A stretch of DNA of 9,422 bases from Firmicutes bacterium UBA6132 (GTDB lineage: Bacteria > Bacillota_A > Clostridia > Tissierellales > Sedimentibacteraceae), in assembly GCA_002435835.1 (NCBI GenBank), contig DIVM01000236.1:1-9422 (forward strand), written 5' to 3'. The first letter of the stretch is position 1. Every line of letters begins with the position of its first letter. Made by a program: the position numbers and the translations under genes. Of the stretch, positions 1 to 7,299 are shown in pieces. A model generated the notes under the pieces. It ran no database searches, was not told the origin of the DNA, and saw only the letters and a program-made list of their open reading frames with translations.

Positions 1-1
1 T

Positions 2-331
2 AATGGTGACGGAAAGCAATCAAGAGATTTTACATACATTGAAAATGTTATTGAAGCGAATCTGAAGGCCTGCCAAGCGTCATCAGAAGTAGCTGGACAG
101 GTATTCAATATTGCATATGGCGGGCGTGAGTATTTAATTGATATTTACCAGGAGATTTGCAAGGCATTAAATAAGGATGTTAAACCAGTATTCGGATCCG
201 ACAGAGCTGGTGATATAAAGCATTCAAATGCTGATGTAAGTAAAGCGAGAGATCTGTTTGGGTATAATCCAGAATGGAGTTTTGAACGTGGGATTGCTGC
301 TGCTATTGAATGGTATAAGGAGAATTTGTAA
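2..331 (+). CDS. NAD-dependent nucleotide-sugar 4-epimerase, WbpP/TviC-like (C-terminal part)
   Basis: Only the last 109 residues are present; the N-terminal Rossmann half with the NAD-binding glycine motif and the YxxxK catalytic pair lies upstream of the window. The fragment has hallmarks of the extended short-chain dehydrogenase epimerases: GDGKQSRDFTYIENV (fragment residues 2-16), GQVFNIAYGG (32-41), and R68 followed by GDIKHSNAD (70-78), ending with the usual GYNPEW...GIAAAIEWY tail. The SRDF-YIEN-ANL and GDxxHSxAD pattern resembles WbpP and TviC, which interconvert UDP-GlcNAc and UDP-GalNAc or their uronic acids, more than GalE or glucuronate 4-epimerases. It would supply an activated sugar to the glycosyltransferases downstream. 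Its stop codon overlaps the start of the next gene by one base (TAATG), so the two are translationally coupled. Substrate is inferred; family membership is firm. Confidence 0.88.
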   Translation, partial: NGDGKQSRDFTYIENVIEANLKACQASSEVAGQVFNIAYGGREYLIDIYQEICKALNKDVKPVFGSDRAGDIKHSNADVSKARDLFGYNPEWSFERGIAAAIEWYKENL

Positions 332-1374
332 TGAATTATAATCCGTTAGTATCTGTAGTTATACCTGTATATAAGGTTGAAAAATACCTCAAAAACAGCG
401 TTCTTTCTGTAATCGGCCAGACCTATAAGAATATCGAAATAATTTTAGTGGATGATGGCTCTCCGGATCAATGCCCTAAAATTTGTGACGACCTAGCTTC
501 AAAGTATAAAAATATTTCGGTTGTACATAAGTTAAATGGTGGATTGTCAGAAGCCAGGAATTTTGGCATTGAGCACGCAAACGGAGAATATTTGCTATTT
601 CTGGACTCGGATGATACACTTATTAATAATGCAATAGAGGAATTAGTTAAAAATGCTCTTAATAGTGATGCAGATATAGTGATTCCCAGTAAATACATTC
701 AGGTTAAAGAAGATACAAACAACATTTCAGAGAGGCTTCATTTTGATAAATCTTGTTTTATTGAAAAACCTGTATCATTTGTGATAGAGGTTATGATAGG
801 GAAAGGCAGAGCATGGCGAGCTAGTGCTCTTTTGTATAAAGCTTCACTTATTAAAAATAATAAAATTGAATTTCCTGTAGGTTATGTTGCAGAAGATATA
901 TGTTTTAACCTAAGATTCATGGAAAAAGCAAAAAAAATAGCATTTTATGAGAAGCCAACAATAAACTATTTAAAAAGATCAGGTAGTATAACGGCGACTT
1001 TTCAAGAAGATTTATGTAAAGCTTTTCTTTGTATTGATGAAAAGATTAGTACCTTTCTTAAAGAGACAAATCAATACAATGAATATGGCAATAATAAACG
1101 TAAAAAGCTGTTGTGTAGAAATGCTATCATATATATTACAGACATTTTTTCGAAAAAATGTAATTGGAATAGAAATCAGCGTATTATGAAGGCAGAGTGT
1201 TTCCTTAATAACGAACAAATTAAAGATGCCTTTTCAATTAAAAATAGAAATATAAATCCATACTTTGATCAAAAACTTATTGTTAGTTATTTCAAGATAA
1301 TGTTTAAGCTTATTAAATCAGGAAATAGAAAGATTGCATACCGTTTAGCTGAATTATCGGGCAGAATTAGATGA
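331..1374 (+). CDS. Glycosyltransferase family 2 (GT-A fold)
   Basis: A 347-residue inverting glycosyltransferase expected to add one sugar to the lipid-linked repeat unit on the cytoplasmic side of the membrane. The N-terminal GT-A domain is complete: SVVIPVYKVEKYL near residue 8, QTYKNIEIILVDDGS with the nucleotide-binding DDG at 41-43, LNGGLSEARNFG at 68-79, and the metal-binding DSDD at 92-95. The probable catalytic base is in AEDICFN, with E188-D189. The region after about residue 220 is poorly conserved and lysine-rich, as usual for the acceptor-specifying half of this family; no membrane helix is obvious. The ATG overlaps the epimerase stop codon and is preceded by AAGGAGA at 317-323 with 7 bases of spacing, so the start is well supported. 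The donor sugar and linkage cannot be read from the sequence. Confidence 0.93.
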   Translation: MNYNPLVSVVIPVYKVEKYLKNSVLSVIGQTYKNIEIILVDDGSPDQCPKICDDLASKYKNISVVHKLNGGLSEARNFGIEHANGEYLLFLDSDDTLINNAIEELVKNALNSDADIVIPSKYIQVKEDTNNISERLHFDKSCFIEKPVSFVIEVMIGKGRAWRASALLYKASLIKNNKIEFPVGYVAEDICFNLRFMEKAKKIAFYEKPTINYLKRSGSITATFQEDLCKAFLCIDEKISTFLKETNQYNEYGNNKRKKLLCRNAIIYITDIFSKKCNWNRNQRIMKAECFLNNEQIKDAFSIKNRNINPYFDQKLIVSYFKIMFKLIKSGNRKIAYRLAELSGRIR

Positions 1375-1375
1375 T

Positions 1376-1382
1376 GGAGGAG
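1376..1382 (+). promoter_or_regulatory. Ribosome binding site supporting a TTG start
   Basis: GGAGGAG lies 5 bases before the TTG at 1388-1390. It directly follows the stop codon of the preceding glycosyltransferase. It decides the start of the next gene, because no in-frame ATG occurs until far into the protein (Met157) and the residues encoded right after the TTG (KILVLSNTPW) are a typical GT4 first beta strand. Confidence 0.85.
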
Positions 1383-1387
1383 TTCAA

Positions 1388-2671
1388 TTGAAAATATTGG
1401 TATTATCAAACACCCCTTGGTCAATTGATAACAGTTTTGGAAATTCATTTTCCAATATATTTGGAGGTATAGAGGGATTAGAGTTTGCTAATATTTATTG
1501 TCGCTACGGTGAACCTCATAATAATATTGTAAACAGATATTTTCAAATTACCGAAAAGTCTCTACTAAGAAACCTAACAAATAAAAACTGTCCTTCCGGA
1601 AGTGAAGTGCTTAAAACAGAGCAATCTGATCTTCTTAATGTGAATGAAGAAAAACTATTTAACCATGCTCGGAAAAATAGATTTCAAATATACTTTTGGC
1701 TGAGAAATTTAGTTTGGAAGATAGGTCGATGGAAATCCATTGAACTAAAAAAATTTATCTCTGATTTTAACCCTGATATTATATTTCAACCAGTTTATTA
1801 TTCTACATATCTGAATGATATTGCTTTATTTATAAAAGAGTATACAAATGCACCCATGCTTTGTTATGTTTCAGATGATGTGTACACATTAAGGCAGTTC
1901 TCGTTATCACCTTTTTATTGGATTAATCGTTTTATAGTTCGTAGAAAGGTAAGAAAAGTTATAAAAAGTTGTGAGATTCTGTATGTTATCTCAGATATAC
2001 AAAAGAGAGAATATGAAAAATGCTTTAATAAAGAATGCAGAATACTCACGAAAGGTGCGGATTTTACAGAAGAACCATATTTTAAAAATAGTTATAACAA
2101 ACCACTAATCCTTGTTTATACTGGCAATATTGGTGGCAGTAGATGGAGAATGCTAGAGTTTATAGGAAGATCTCTTAAATTAATTAATGCTGAAGGAATA
2201 AAGGCCAAGCTACTTATCTACACTATGACACCTATAACTAATAAAATGAGAAAAAAGTTAAGTATAGATAATTGTGTATCGCTTATGGGTGGCGTACCAT
2301 CTAGTGAGGTTGCACATATACAAAAAGATGCAGATATTTTAGTTCATGTTGAATCATTTAGTTTGAAAGAAAGATTGCAAGTGCATCAATCGCTATCTAC
2401 AAAGATTGTCGATTATTTCGCTGCCTGCAAATGCATTTTTGCGGTTGGAAGTATGGACATGGCATCAATTAACTATTTATCTGAAAATGATGCAGCAGTA
2501 ATTGCAACTTCAAAAAAAGAAATACTGGAAAAGATATTAGAGATTACTAATAACTCACATTTGATACATGAATATGCGCAAAAAGCATGGGAATGTGGTA
2601 AATGTAATCATCAAATAGATACAATTCAAAGCTTGTTGTATAACGATTTAAATACTATTATACGGGGATAA
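1388..2671 (+). CDS. Glycosyltransferase family 4 (GT-B fold), divergent
   Basis: A 427-residue protein that reads as a two-domain GT-B glycosyltransferase. The N-terminal domain opens with MKILVLSNTPW. It carries the DFNPDIIFQPVYYS strand-loop (126-139), then LCYVSDDVYT (158-167) and CEILYVISDIQKREY (195-209). The linker TKGADF (221-226) matches the place where GT4 enzymes have an N-G-V-D type motif. The C-terminal nucleotide-sugar domain starts at LVYTGNIGG (242-250) and includes VSLMGGVPSSEV (297-308), DADILVHVES (314-323) and SLSTKIVDYFAACKCIFAVG (335-354). The usual E-x7-E donor-binding motif is not obvious; the STK-x2-DYFA form found in some WbuB/WcaI-like GT4 proteins takes its place. 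The gene starts with TTG behind a strong ribosome binding site, 13 bases after the previous stop. Donor and acceptor are unknown. Confidence 0.85.
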   Translation: MKILVLSNTPWSIDNSFGNSFSNIFGGIEGLEFANIYCRYGEPHNNIVNRYFQITEKSLLRNLTNKNCPSGSEVLKTEQSDLLNVNEEKLFNHARKNRFQIYFWLRNLVWKIGRWKSIELKKFISDFNPDIIFQPVYYSTYLNDIALFIKEYTNAPMLCYVSDDVYTLRQFSLSPFYWINRFIVRRKVRKVIKSCEILYVISDIQKREYEKCFNKECRILTKGADFTEEPYFKNSYNKPLILVYTGNIGGSRWRMLEFIGRSLKLINAEGIKAKLLIYTMTPITNKMRKKLSIDNCVSLMGGVPSSEVAHIQKDADILVHVESFSLKERLQVHQSLSTKIVDYFAACKCIFAVGSMDMASINYLSENDAAVIATSKKEILEKILEITNNSHLIHEYAQKAWECGKCNHQIDTIQSLLYNDLNTIIRG

Positions 2672-2676
2672 ATTGA

Positions 2677-3882
2677 ATGAAAGTGTTACAGATCAATGCA
2701 GTTTATGGATATAAAAGCACAGGTATTATTGTAAAAGATATTGATAAAACTTTACAAATAAATGGGCATGAATCTTATATTGCATATCAAAAATGCAGTA
2801 CCAGACCTAATAACGGATATAAAATCGGAAATATTATAGATTGCAAAACGCATGGCCTTTTAACTCGTATTATAGGTAAGCAAGCATATTTTTCTATCTT
2901 GAGTACCAAGAGACTTTTACAGTATATAGATATAATAAAGCCGGATATAATTCACTTACATAACCTTCATAGTAATTATATTAATCTAAATATGCTACTA
3001 AAATATTTAGAATACGAAAATATTAAAACAATTATAACGTTACATGACTGTTGGTTTTTTACCGGAAAGTGTTTTCACTACAGCGTTATTGGATGTAAAA
3101 AATGGCAAAAACACTGTGAAAATTGTCCTAAGCTGAAAGACGATGTTCCAAGTTGGTTGCTTGATCAAACAGCAGTTGTTTTCCATGATAAAGAGAAATA
3201 TCTGAGTGCAATTTATGATTTGGTTATTGTTGGTGTATCAGATTGGATTAGTAATGAAGCTGCGAAGTCCTTTCTTAAGGGTAAGCGTATTATTACAATT
3301 CATAACGGTGTGGATTTAGACATATTTAAACCAACTGAGTCAGACATTAAAATGAAACTTGGTGTTGAAAACAAATTTGTGATTTTAGGAACAGCAAATA
3401 AATGGTTAGATAAGATAAATAAGAACACTTTTCACTATGTAACAAATCAACTTGCAGAAGATGAAGTAATGCTATTAATTGGATGTAGTAAAGAACAAAT
3501 GGGCAAACTCCCTGATAGAGTTATTGGTATAGAATACATAAATAGTAGAGAAGAGTTAGCTCAAATATATTCAACAGCAGATGTTTATGTCAATGTCACT
3601 TGGGAGGACTCTTTACCAACTGTAAATATTGAATCTCTTTGTTGTGGAACACCAGTGATAACTTTTGACTCAGGAGGAAGTCCAGAAATAATCAATCAAG
3701 ATACTGGTATTGTTGTTGAACAAGGAGATTATAAAAGTTTATTTAATGCTATCAGGGAAGTTAAACTAAAAGGCAAAGAATACTATAAACTTAGATGCAT
3801 AGAACATGGTGTAAAGAATTTTAATAAGAATGATAGGTATCTAGACTATATTCAACTTTATCAATATATTGTAAATAAGTAG
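2677..3882 (+). CDS. Glycosyltransferase family 4, WcaC-like with cysteine cluster
   Basis: A 401-residue GT-B glycosyltransferase. The N-terminal domain begins MKVLQINAVYGYKSTG; the tight glycine loop near residue 16 is expected next to the acceptor site. It continues with KPDIIHLHNLHSNYINL (88-104) and ITLHDCWFFTGKC (120-132), followed by a cluster of cysteines at 132, 140, 147 and 150 ending in CENCPKL. This HDxWxxTGxC...CxxCP signature is typical of the WcaC-like branch found in colanic acid and capsule clusters, and may bind a metal. The C-terminal domain has HNGVD (209-213), ADVYVNVTWEDSLP (301-314) with D311-x7-E319 in place of the common E-x7-E, and CCGTPVITFDSGGSPEII (322-339). The start is 5 bases after the previous stop, behind a modest GGGGA at 2664-2668. 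It probably adds one sugar of the repeat unit; which one is unknown. Confidence 0.9.
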   Translation: MKVLQINAVYGYKSTGIIVKDIDKTLQINGHESYIAYQKCSTRPNNGYKIGNIIDCKTHGLLTRIIGKQAYFSILSTKRLLQYIDIIKPDIIHLHNLHSNYINLNMLLKYLEYENIKTIITLHDCWFFTGKCFHYSVIGCKKWQKHCENCPKLKDDVPSWLLDQTAVVFHDKEKYLSAIYDLVIVGVSDWISNEAAKSFLKGKRIITIHNGVDLDIFKPTESDIKMKLGVENKFVILGTANKWLDKINKNTFHYVTNQLAEDEVMLLIGCSKEQMGKLPDRVIGIEYINSREELAQIYSTADVYVNVTWEDSLPTVNIESLCCGTPVITFDSGGSPEIINQDTGIVVEQGDYKSLFNAIREVKLKGKEYYKLRCIEHGVKNFNKNDRYLDYIQLYQYIVNK

Positions 3883-3958
3883 GAAAAAAACACATTCATA
3901 ACTGTAAAATACAAAACATTATAGACTGACAAACACTATTTGAGAGAGGACTAACTAG
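3883..3958 (+). other. 76-base intergenic gap before the polymerase gene
   Basis: This AT-rich spacer contains no open reading frame of note, no terminator hairpin and no -10/-35 pair with acceptable spacing. Its only clear element is the ribosome binding sequence GAGAGAGGA at 3942-3950, 8 bases before the ATG at 3959. It is one of only two sizeable gaps in the operon. Confidence 0.6.
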
Positions 3959-5017
3959 ATGGATATATTCTCCATTTTTATGTTCGCAGCAATTCTTCTA
4001 AGTTGTATATTTATATCATTAGGAAATAAATATAAATTCAATTCAAAAAAAGTATATGTTACCATAATGGGAATATGTTTATTTTTAATAGCTGCATTGA
4101 GAAGTACAAGTGTCGGCAATGACAGCGGTCAGTATGCTCGTGTGTACTATGCACTGCAACGTATGAGTATTAGGACTATCGTGACAAATTATTCAGAGCT
4201 AGGATATTATCTATTCGCAAAAGTTTTGTCATTTATAAATTCCAACCATCAATTCCTATTTGCAGTTATTGGCGGATTTTACGCATACTCAATTTCTCGG
4301 TTCATATATAAATATTCAAAGGATACAATGGCTAGTTTTATAATGCTTATACCAATGATGTATTTTTCATTTTCACTTACGGGTCTTCGTCAAACAATGG
4401 CCATTGCGATTATACTTATATCGATAGACTATATTTTAAAGCGCCGGATTATTCCTTTTTTTTTGCTTGTGATTATAGCTTATTTCTTCCATAATTCAGC
4501 GATATTTTTTATTCCAGCTTATTTTTTACCATATAAAAAGATAAGCAATAAACTTATCTTGGGTTTCATATTAGCTACACCCATAGTATATTTATTGCGT
4601 CGGCAGTTTGTTTCAATAGTCCAACAGTTTATATATTCGGATTACAATATTGCACAGATTGGAGAAGAAGCGAAAAGCTGGGCGACTCTTCTTATATATA
4701 TACTAATACTGGTTGCTGTTGCATTCTTTAAAGATTCTATAAGTCGTAGTGACGATAATTTTCCACTGCTTTTCTCAATGATGTATATTGGCATGTGTTT
4801 GCAAATGTTTGTTCCTTTGGAACCAAGTTTATTCAGAGTTAGCATGTACTATAACATTACAAGTATTATTCTAATACCAAACCTGCTAACAGTGCTAAAT
4901 AACAAACGAACAAGAAGCATAGCTTATTTGCTTTTTTTCATACTGATGGCAGTTGAATACTACAACTTTACGTTTTATTCGTCGGGTGTAAATCCATACA
5001 ACTTTTTTTGGGGATAG
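3959..5017 (+). CDS. wzy: Wzy-type polysaccharide polymerase, EpsG family
   Basis: A 352-residue integral membrane protein with about ten hydrophobic segments, roughly at residues 4-21, 33-48, 97-115, 124-140, 145-160, 164-180, 197-214, 241-257, 268-285, 296-311 and 319-336. The EpsG-family signature is clear: AALRSTSVGNDSGQY after the second helix (45-59), ELGYYLFAKV (80-89), TGLRQTMAIAI (141-151), FFHNSA (176-181) and the NPYNFFW ending (345-351) common in this family. Such proteins join flipped, lipid-linked repeat units into long chains at the outer face of the membrane. Length and ending look complete. Gaps of 76 and 129 bases flank the gene, unlike the tightly packed neighbours. A run of nine T lies in codons 166-169. 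Linkage specificity cannot be predicted. Confidence 0.88.
   Translation: MDIFSIFMFAAILLSCIFISLGNKYKFNSKKVYVTIMGICLFLIAALRSTSVGNDSGQYARVYYALQRMSIRTIVTNYSELGYYLFAKVLSFINSNHQFLFAVIGGFYAYSISRFIYKYSKDTMASFIMLIPMMYFSFSLTGLRQTMAIAIILISIDYILKRRIIPFFLLVIIAYFFHNSAIFFIPAYFLPYKKISNKLILGFILATPIVYLLRRQFVSIVQQFIYSDYNIAQIGEEAKSWATLLIYILILVAVAFFKDSISRSDDNFPLLFSMMYIGMCLQMFVPLEPSLFRVSMYYNITSIILIPNLLTVLNNKRTRSIAYLLFFILMAVEYYNFTFYSSGVNPYNFFWG
4456..4464 (+). repeat. Nine-base T tract within the polymerase gene
   Basis: Nine consecutive T cover codons 166-169 (Pro-Phe-Phe-Leu), at the sixth membrane segment of the polymerase. The window's sequence keeps the frame open. Gain or loss of one base would cut the protein about halfway. 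The tract itself is certain; a switching role is only a possibility, since AT-rich genomes contain such runs by chance. Confidence 0.5.
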
Positions 5018-5146
5018 AACTTGTTAGCTGAAAATGCAATACATTGTTAAGAATTCTGCTGTGAGCATTGCAAATATGGAGAAAATACGGACGGAATTAT
5101 ACAGAAAATAAAAAATGCAGTGTATACTTGAGCCGGAGGACTATAG
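5018..5146 (+). other. 129-base intergenic gap after the polymerase gene
   Basis: This is the largest gap in the window. It contains a 6-base inverted repeat, TGCAAT at 5035-5040 and ATTGCA at 5067-5072, too weak and too far apart to call a terminator. A TATACT at 5123-5128 resembles a -10 box but has no good -35 and would start transcription inside the ribosome binding site. GGAGGA at 5135-5140, 6 bases before the next ATG, is a strong ribosome binding site. I see no other function. Confidence 0.55.
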
Positions 5147-6268
5147 ATGAAAAAGTTATTCTTTTTAATACCGACATTAGATGGCGGAGGTGCTGAAAAG
5201 GTACTATCTGATTTGGTGAATAACCTGGATAAAGACAAGTATGAAATAACGGTTAAGACATTATTAAGCGGAGGAGTAAATGAAAAGAGACTTAAAGCTG
5301 ATGTTAACTACAGTTCTTTTATTAACTGTAAAAGTTGGATATTGAGAAAAATTATATTCTATTTATTTTCTTTTGTTTTACCTGCTAAGTTAACATATAG
5401 GATGATTGTGAAGGGGAAATATGACATTGAAGTATCTTATCTTGAGGGGGTAACGACTAAAATTATTGCTGCTTCAAATAGTAATACGTCAGAAAAGATT
5501 GCCTTTGTACATACAGATTTAAGTCGTAATTACTTGCTAACAAAGGTCTATAAAACATATGATGATTGTTTTAAATCTTACCAATCTTATAATAAAATTG
5601 TTTTTGTCTCAAATAAAGCTCGAATAGGCTTTGAAGAAGCAATTGGGCATTTAACTTCAAGTATAGTTCTGCACAATGTACTGGATGAAAAAGCAATTAT
5701 TGAATTATCAAAAGAAGAATTGGGAGAAGGAAGAAATGAAAATTTTCTATTTGTCTCTGTAGGTAGGCTTTGTTATCAAAAAGGTTATGATAGATTAATA
5801 GAAGCAACTACAAAATTAAATGCTGAACACTTTAACTTTGAAATTTGGATAATAGGTGAAGGACCTGATCGGCAAAACCTGGAGAATTTACTGCGAAGTT
5901 ACAAAATACATAATATAAAACTACTTGGTTATAATGAAAATCCATATAAATACATTAGAAAAAGCGATATGTTCATTTGCTCATCAAGAGCAGAAGGGTA
6001 TAGCACTGTAGTTTCAGAGGCTATCATTTTAAAAAATCCGATATTGACAACTGATTGCGCTGGTATGGATGAAATTCTAGAGAGCGGGAAATATGGGCTA
6101 ATAGTGGAGAATAGTGCAGATGGAATATATTATGGCATGAAAAAGATACTTGAAAATCCAGATGAATATAAGAAATATCTGCTATTAGCTCAAGAGCGTA
6201 GTAACTTTTTCTCAATGGAACAAAATATTTTAGGATATGAAAAATTATTTAAAAATGGGAGTATTTAA
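5147..6268 (+). CDS. Glycosyltransferase family 4 (GT-B fold), canonical
   Basis: A 373-residue retaining-type GT-B glycosyltransferase. The N-terminus MKKLFFLIPTLDGGGAEKVLSDL has the GGGAEKV loop (13-19) of a large group of capsule and LPS glycosyltransferases. A hydrophobic stretch near 66-79 may help it dock on the membrane. KYDIEVSYLEG (91-101), AFVHTDLS (119-126) and IVFVSNKARIGF (151-162) complete the first domain, and VLHNVLD (174-180) is the linker. The donor-binding domain has VSVGRLCYQKGYDRLI (203-218) with R207 and K212, IIGEGPDRQNLE (235-246), SSRAEGYSTVVSEA with E283-x7-E291, and an AGMDEIL segment (305-311) where a glycine-rich loop is common. All donor-site residues are present, so the enzyme should be active. 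It starts behind a strong GGAGGA site and ends 2 bases before the next gene. Sugar specificity is unknown. Confidence 0.93.
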   Translation: MKKLFFLIPTLDGGGAEKVLSDLVNNLDKDKYEITVKTLLSGGVNEKRLKADVNYSSFINCKSWILRKIIFYLFSFVLPAKLTYRMIVKGKYDIEVSYLEGVTTKIIAASNSNTSEKIAFVHTDLSRNYLLTKVYKTYDDCFKSYQSYNKIVFVSNKARIGFEEAIGHLTSSIVLHNVLDEKAIIELSKEELGEGRNENFLFVSVGRLCYQKGYDRLIEATTKLNAEHFNFEIWIIGEGPDRQNLENLLRSYKIHNIKLLGYNENPYKYIRKSDMFICSSRAEGYSTVVSEAIILKNPILTTDCAGMDEILESGKYGLIVENSADGIYYGMKKILENPDEYKKYLLLAQERSNFFSMEQNILGYEKLFKNGSI

Positions 6269-6270
6269 TC

Positions 6271-7299
6271 ATGGATATAAAAGTTAGTGTAATTATACCT
6301 GTTTATAATGTTGAAAAAACCTTGAATAGGTGCATTGACAGTATACTTAATCAAACGTTGAAAGAAATAGAAGTTATCTTAGTTGACGATGGATCAACTG
6401 ACAGGAGTAGTGCGATATGTGACGATTATGAAATTAAGTATGAAAAAATATCTGTTATCCACAAAGAAAATGAGGGCTTGGGACCTACGAGAAATGCAGG
6501 TACAGCTATAGCACGAGGTGAATATATATATCATTGCGATTCTGATGATTGGGTAGACCTATCAATGCTGGAAAATGTGTATTTAAACGCAAAAAGGAAT
6601 AATGCAGATGCTGTCATATTTGGCTACAAAATATTTACTGAGAAAGATGGAAATCTTAAAAAATATGGAGTTATATCTTCTGTTGATCAAGAATTTAACA
6701 CTAAAGATGAAATTCAAAATTTTTTCATTTCTAATTTGAATAATGCTTATATTGCACAATCGGCTTGTAATAGGATTATTAAAAGAACATTTTTAGGGAA
6801 AAATCAAATACAGTTTAAGCCATACAGAAGATGTCAGGATATAATGTTTTCTTTAGATTTGTTTGATCACCTTCAAACTTTAAATGTCGTTTCACAGAAT
6901 TATTATAACTACATTATAGAACCAGGAACGTACAAAGGGCGTAATTTTAAAGATATGATTGGAATCTATTTGGATGTTTATAAAGAAATGTTAAATCACT
7001 TTTCAAAGTGGGGTAAGTGTAATGAGTCAAATGAAAAAGTTTTATCGAATTTAAATATTGCAAACATTACAAATTATGCTTCTTTTTATGTTATTAAAAA
7101 AGCTCAAAATAGGAAAATAACAATAATACGTGAACTAATTGAGGATTCAAGAGTTCAGCAGTTGTTCTGCAGCATAAAGATAAGTGACATTAAATCACGC
7201 TTTATAAAAATGTCGTATTATGCAATAATGAAGAAGAATCCAACCTTATTATTATTTGTTTTTATACTGCATGAATTGCGACAAGGAAGTAACAAATGA
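6271..7299 (+). CDS. Glycosyltransferase family 2 (GT-A fold), second copy type
   Basis: A 342-residue inverting glycosyltransferase. The GT-A core shows SVIIPVYNVEKTL (6-18), QTLKEIEVILVDDGSTD with DDG at 39-41, NEGLGPTRNAG (67-77), GEYIYHCDSDDW with the metal-binding DSDD at 90-93, and CQDIMFS (188-194), where Q-D stands in place of the usual E-D, keeping the aspartate D190 as probable catalytic base. By eye its core is about half identical to the GT2 protein encoded at 331-1374, but the C-terminal halves do not resemble each other, so the two probably use different acceptors. GGGAG at 6257-6261 precedes the ATG by 9 bases. The stop codon overlaps the flippase start (ATGA), which implies coupled translation with the flippase. 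Confidence 0.92.
   Translation: MDIKVSVIIPVYNVEKTLNRCIDSILNQTLKEIEVILVDDGSTDRSSAICDDYEIKYEKISVIHKENEGLGPTRNAGTAIARGEYIYHCDSDDWVDLSMLENVYLNAKRNNADAVIFGYKIFTEKDGNLKKYGVISSVDQEFNTKDEIQNFFISNLNNAYIAQSACNRIIKRTFLGKNQIQFKPYRRCQDIMFSLDLFDHLQTLNVVSQNYYNYIIEPGTYKGRNFKDMIGIYLDVYKEMLNHFSKWGKCNESNEKVLSNLNIANITNYASFYVIKKAQNRKITIIRELIEDSRVQQLFCSIKISDIKSRFIKMSYYAIMKKNPTLLLFVFILHELRQGSNK

Noticed and set aside
468..698. Minus-strand open frame of 76 codons inside the first glycosyltransferase gene
   Set aside because: It lies wholly within a well-supported plus-strand gene, has no recognisable domain and no convincing ribosome binding site. The same holds for minus-strand frames at 1012-1218, 4642-4845, 5047-5238 and 6024-6215.
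3869..3910. Possible promoter with TAAAAT at 3905-3910 ahead of the polymerase gene
   Set aside because: The nearest -35-like sequence, TTGTAA at 3869-3874, is 30 bases away, far outside the usual spacing.
5035..5072. Inverted repeat TGCAAT/ATTGCA in the gap after the polymerase gene
   Set aside because: The six-base arms are 26 bases apart and cannot be extended in either direction; this is within chance expectation for AT-rich DNA.
5076..5111. Small 11-residue open frame in the gap after the polymerase gene
   Set aside because: There is no ribosome binding sequence ahead of its ATG, and the peptide shows no recognisable pattern; such short frames are expected by chance.
5100..5128. Possible promoter with TATACT at 5123-5128
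   Set aside because: The only -35 candidate at 17-base spacing (TACAGA) matches the consensus at 3 of 6 positions, and the start site would fall within the ribosome binding site of the next gene.
5309..5330. Inverted repeat TACAGTT/AACTGTA with an 8-base loop
   Set aside because: It lies inside a glycosyltransferase coding region near its start, has a short AT-rich stem and no T run, so it is neither a terminator nor a clear regulatory structure.
331..7299. Idea that the two GT2 genes are a recent tandem duplication
   Set aside because: Similarity is limited to the conserved GT-A core that all family members share, the C-terminal halves differ, and five thousand bases separate the genes.
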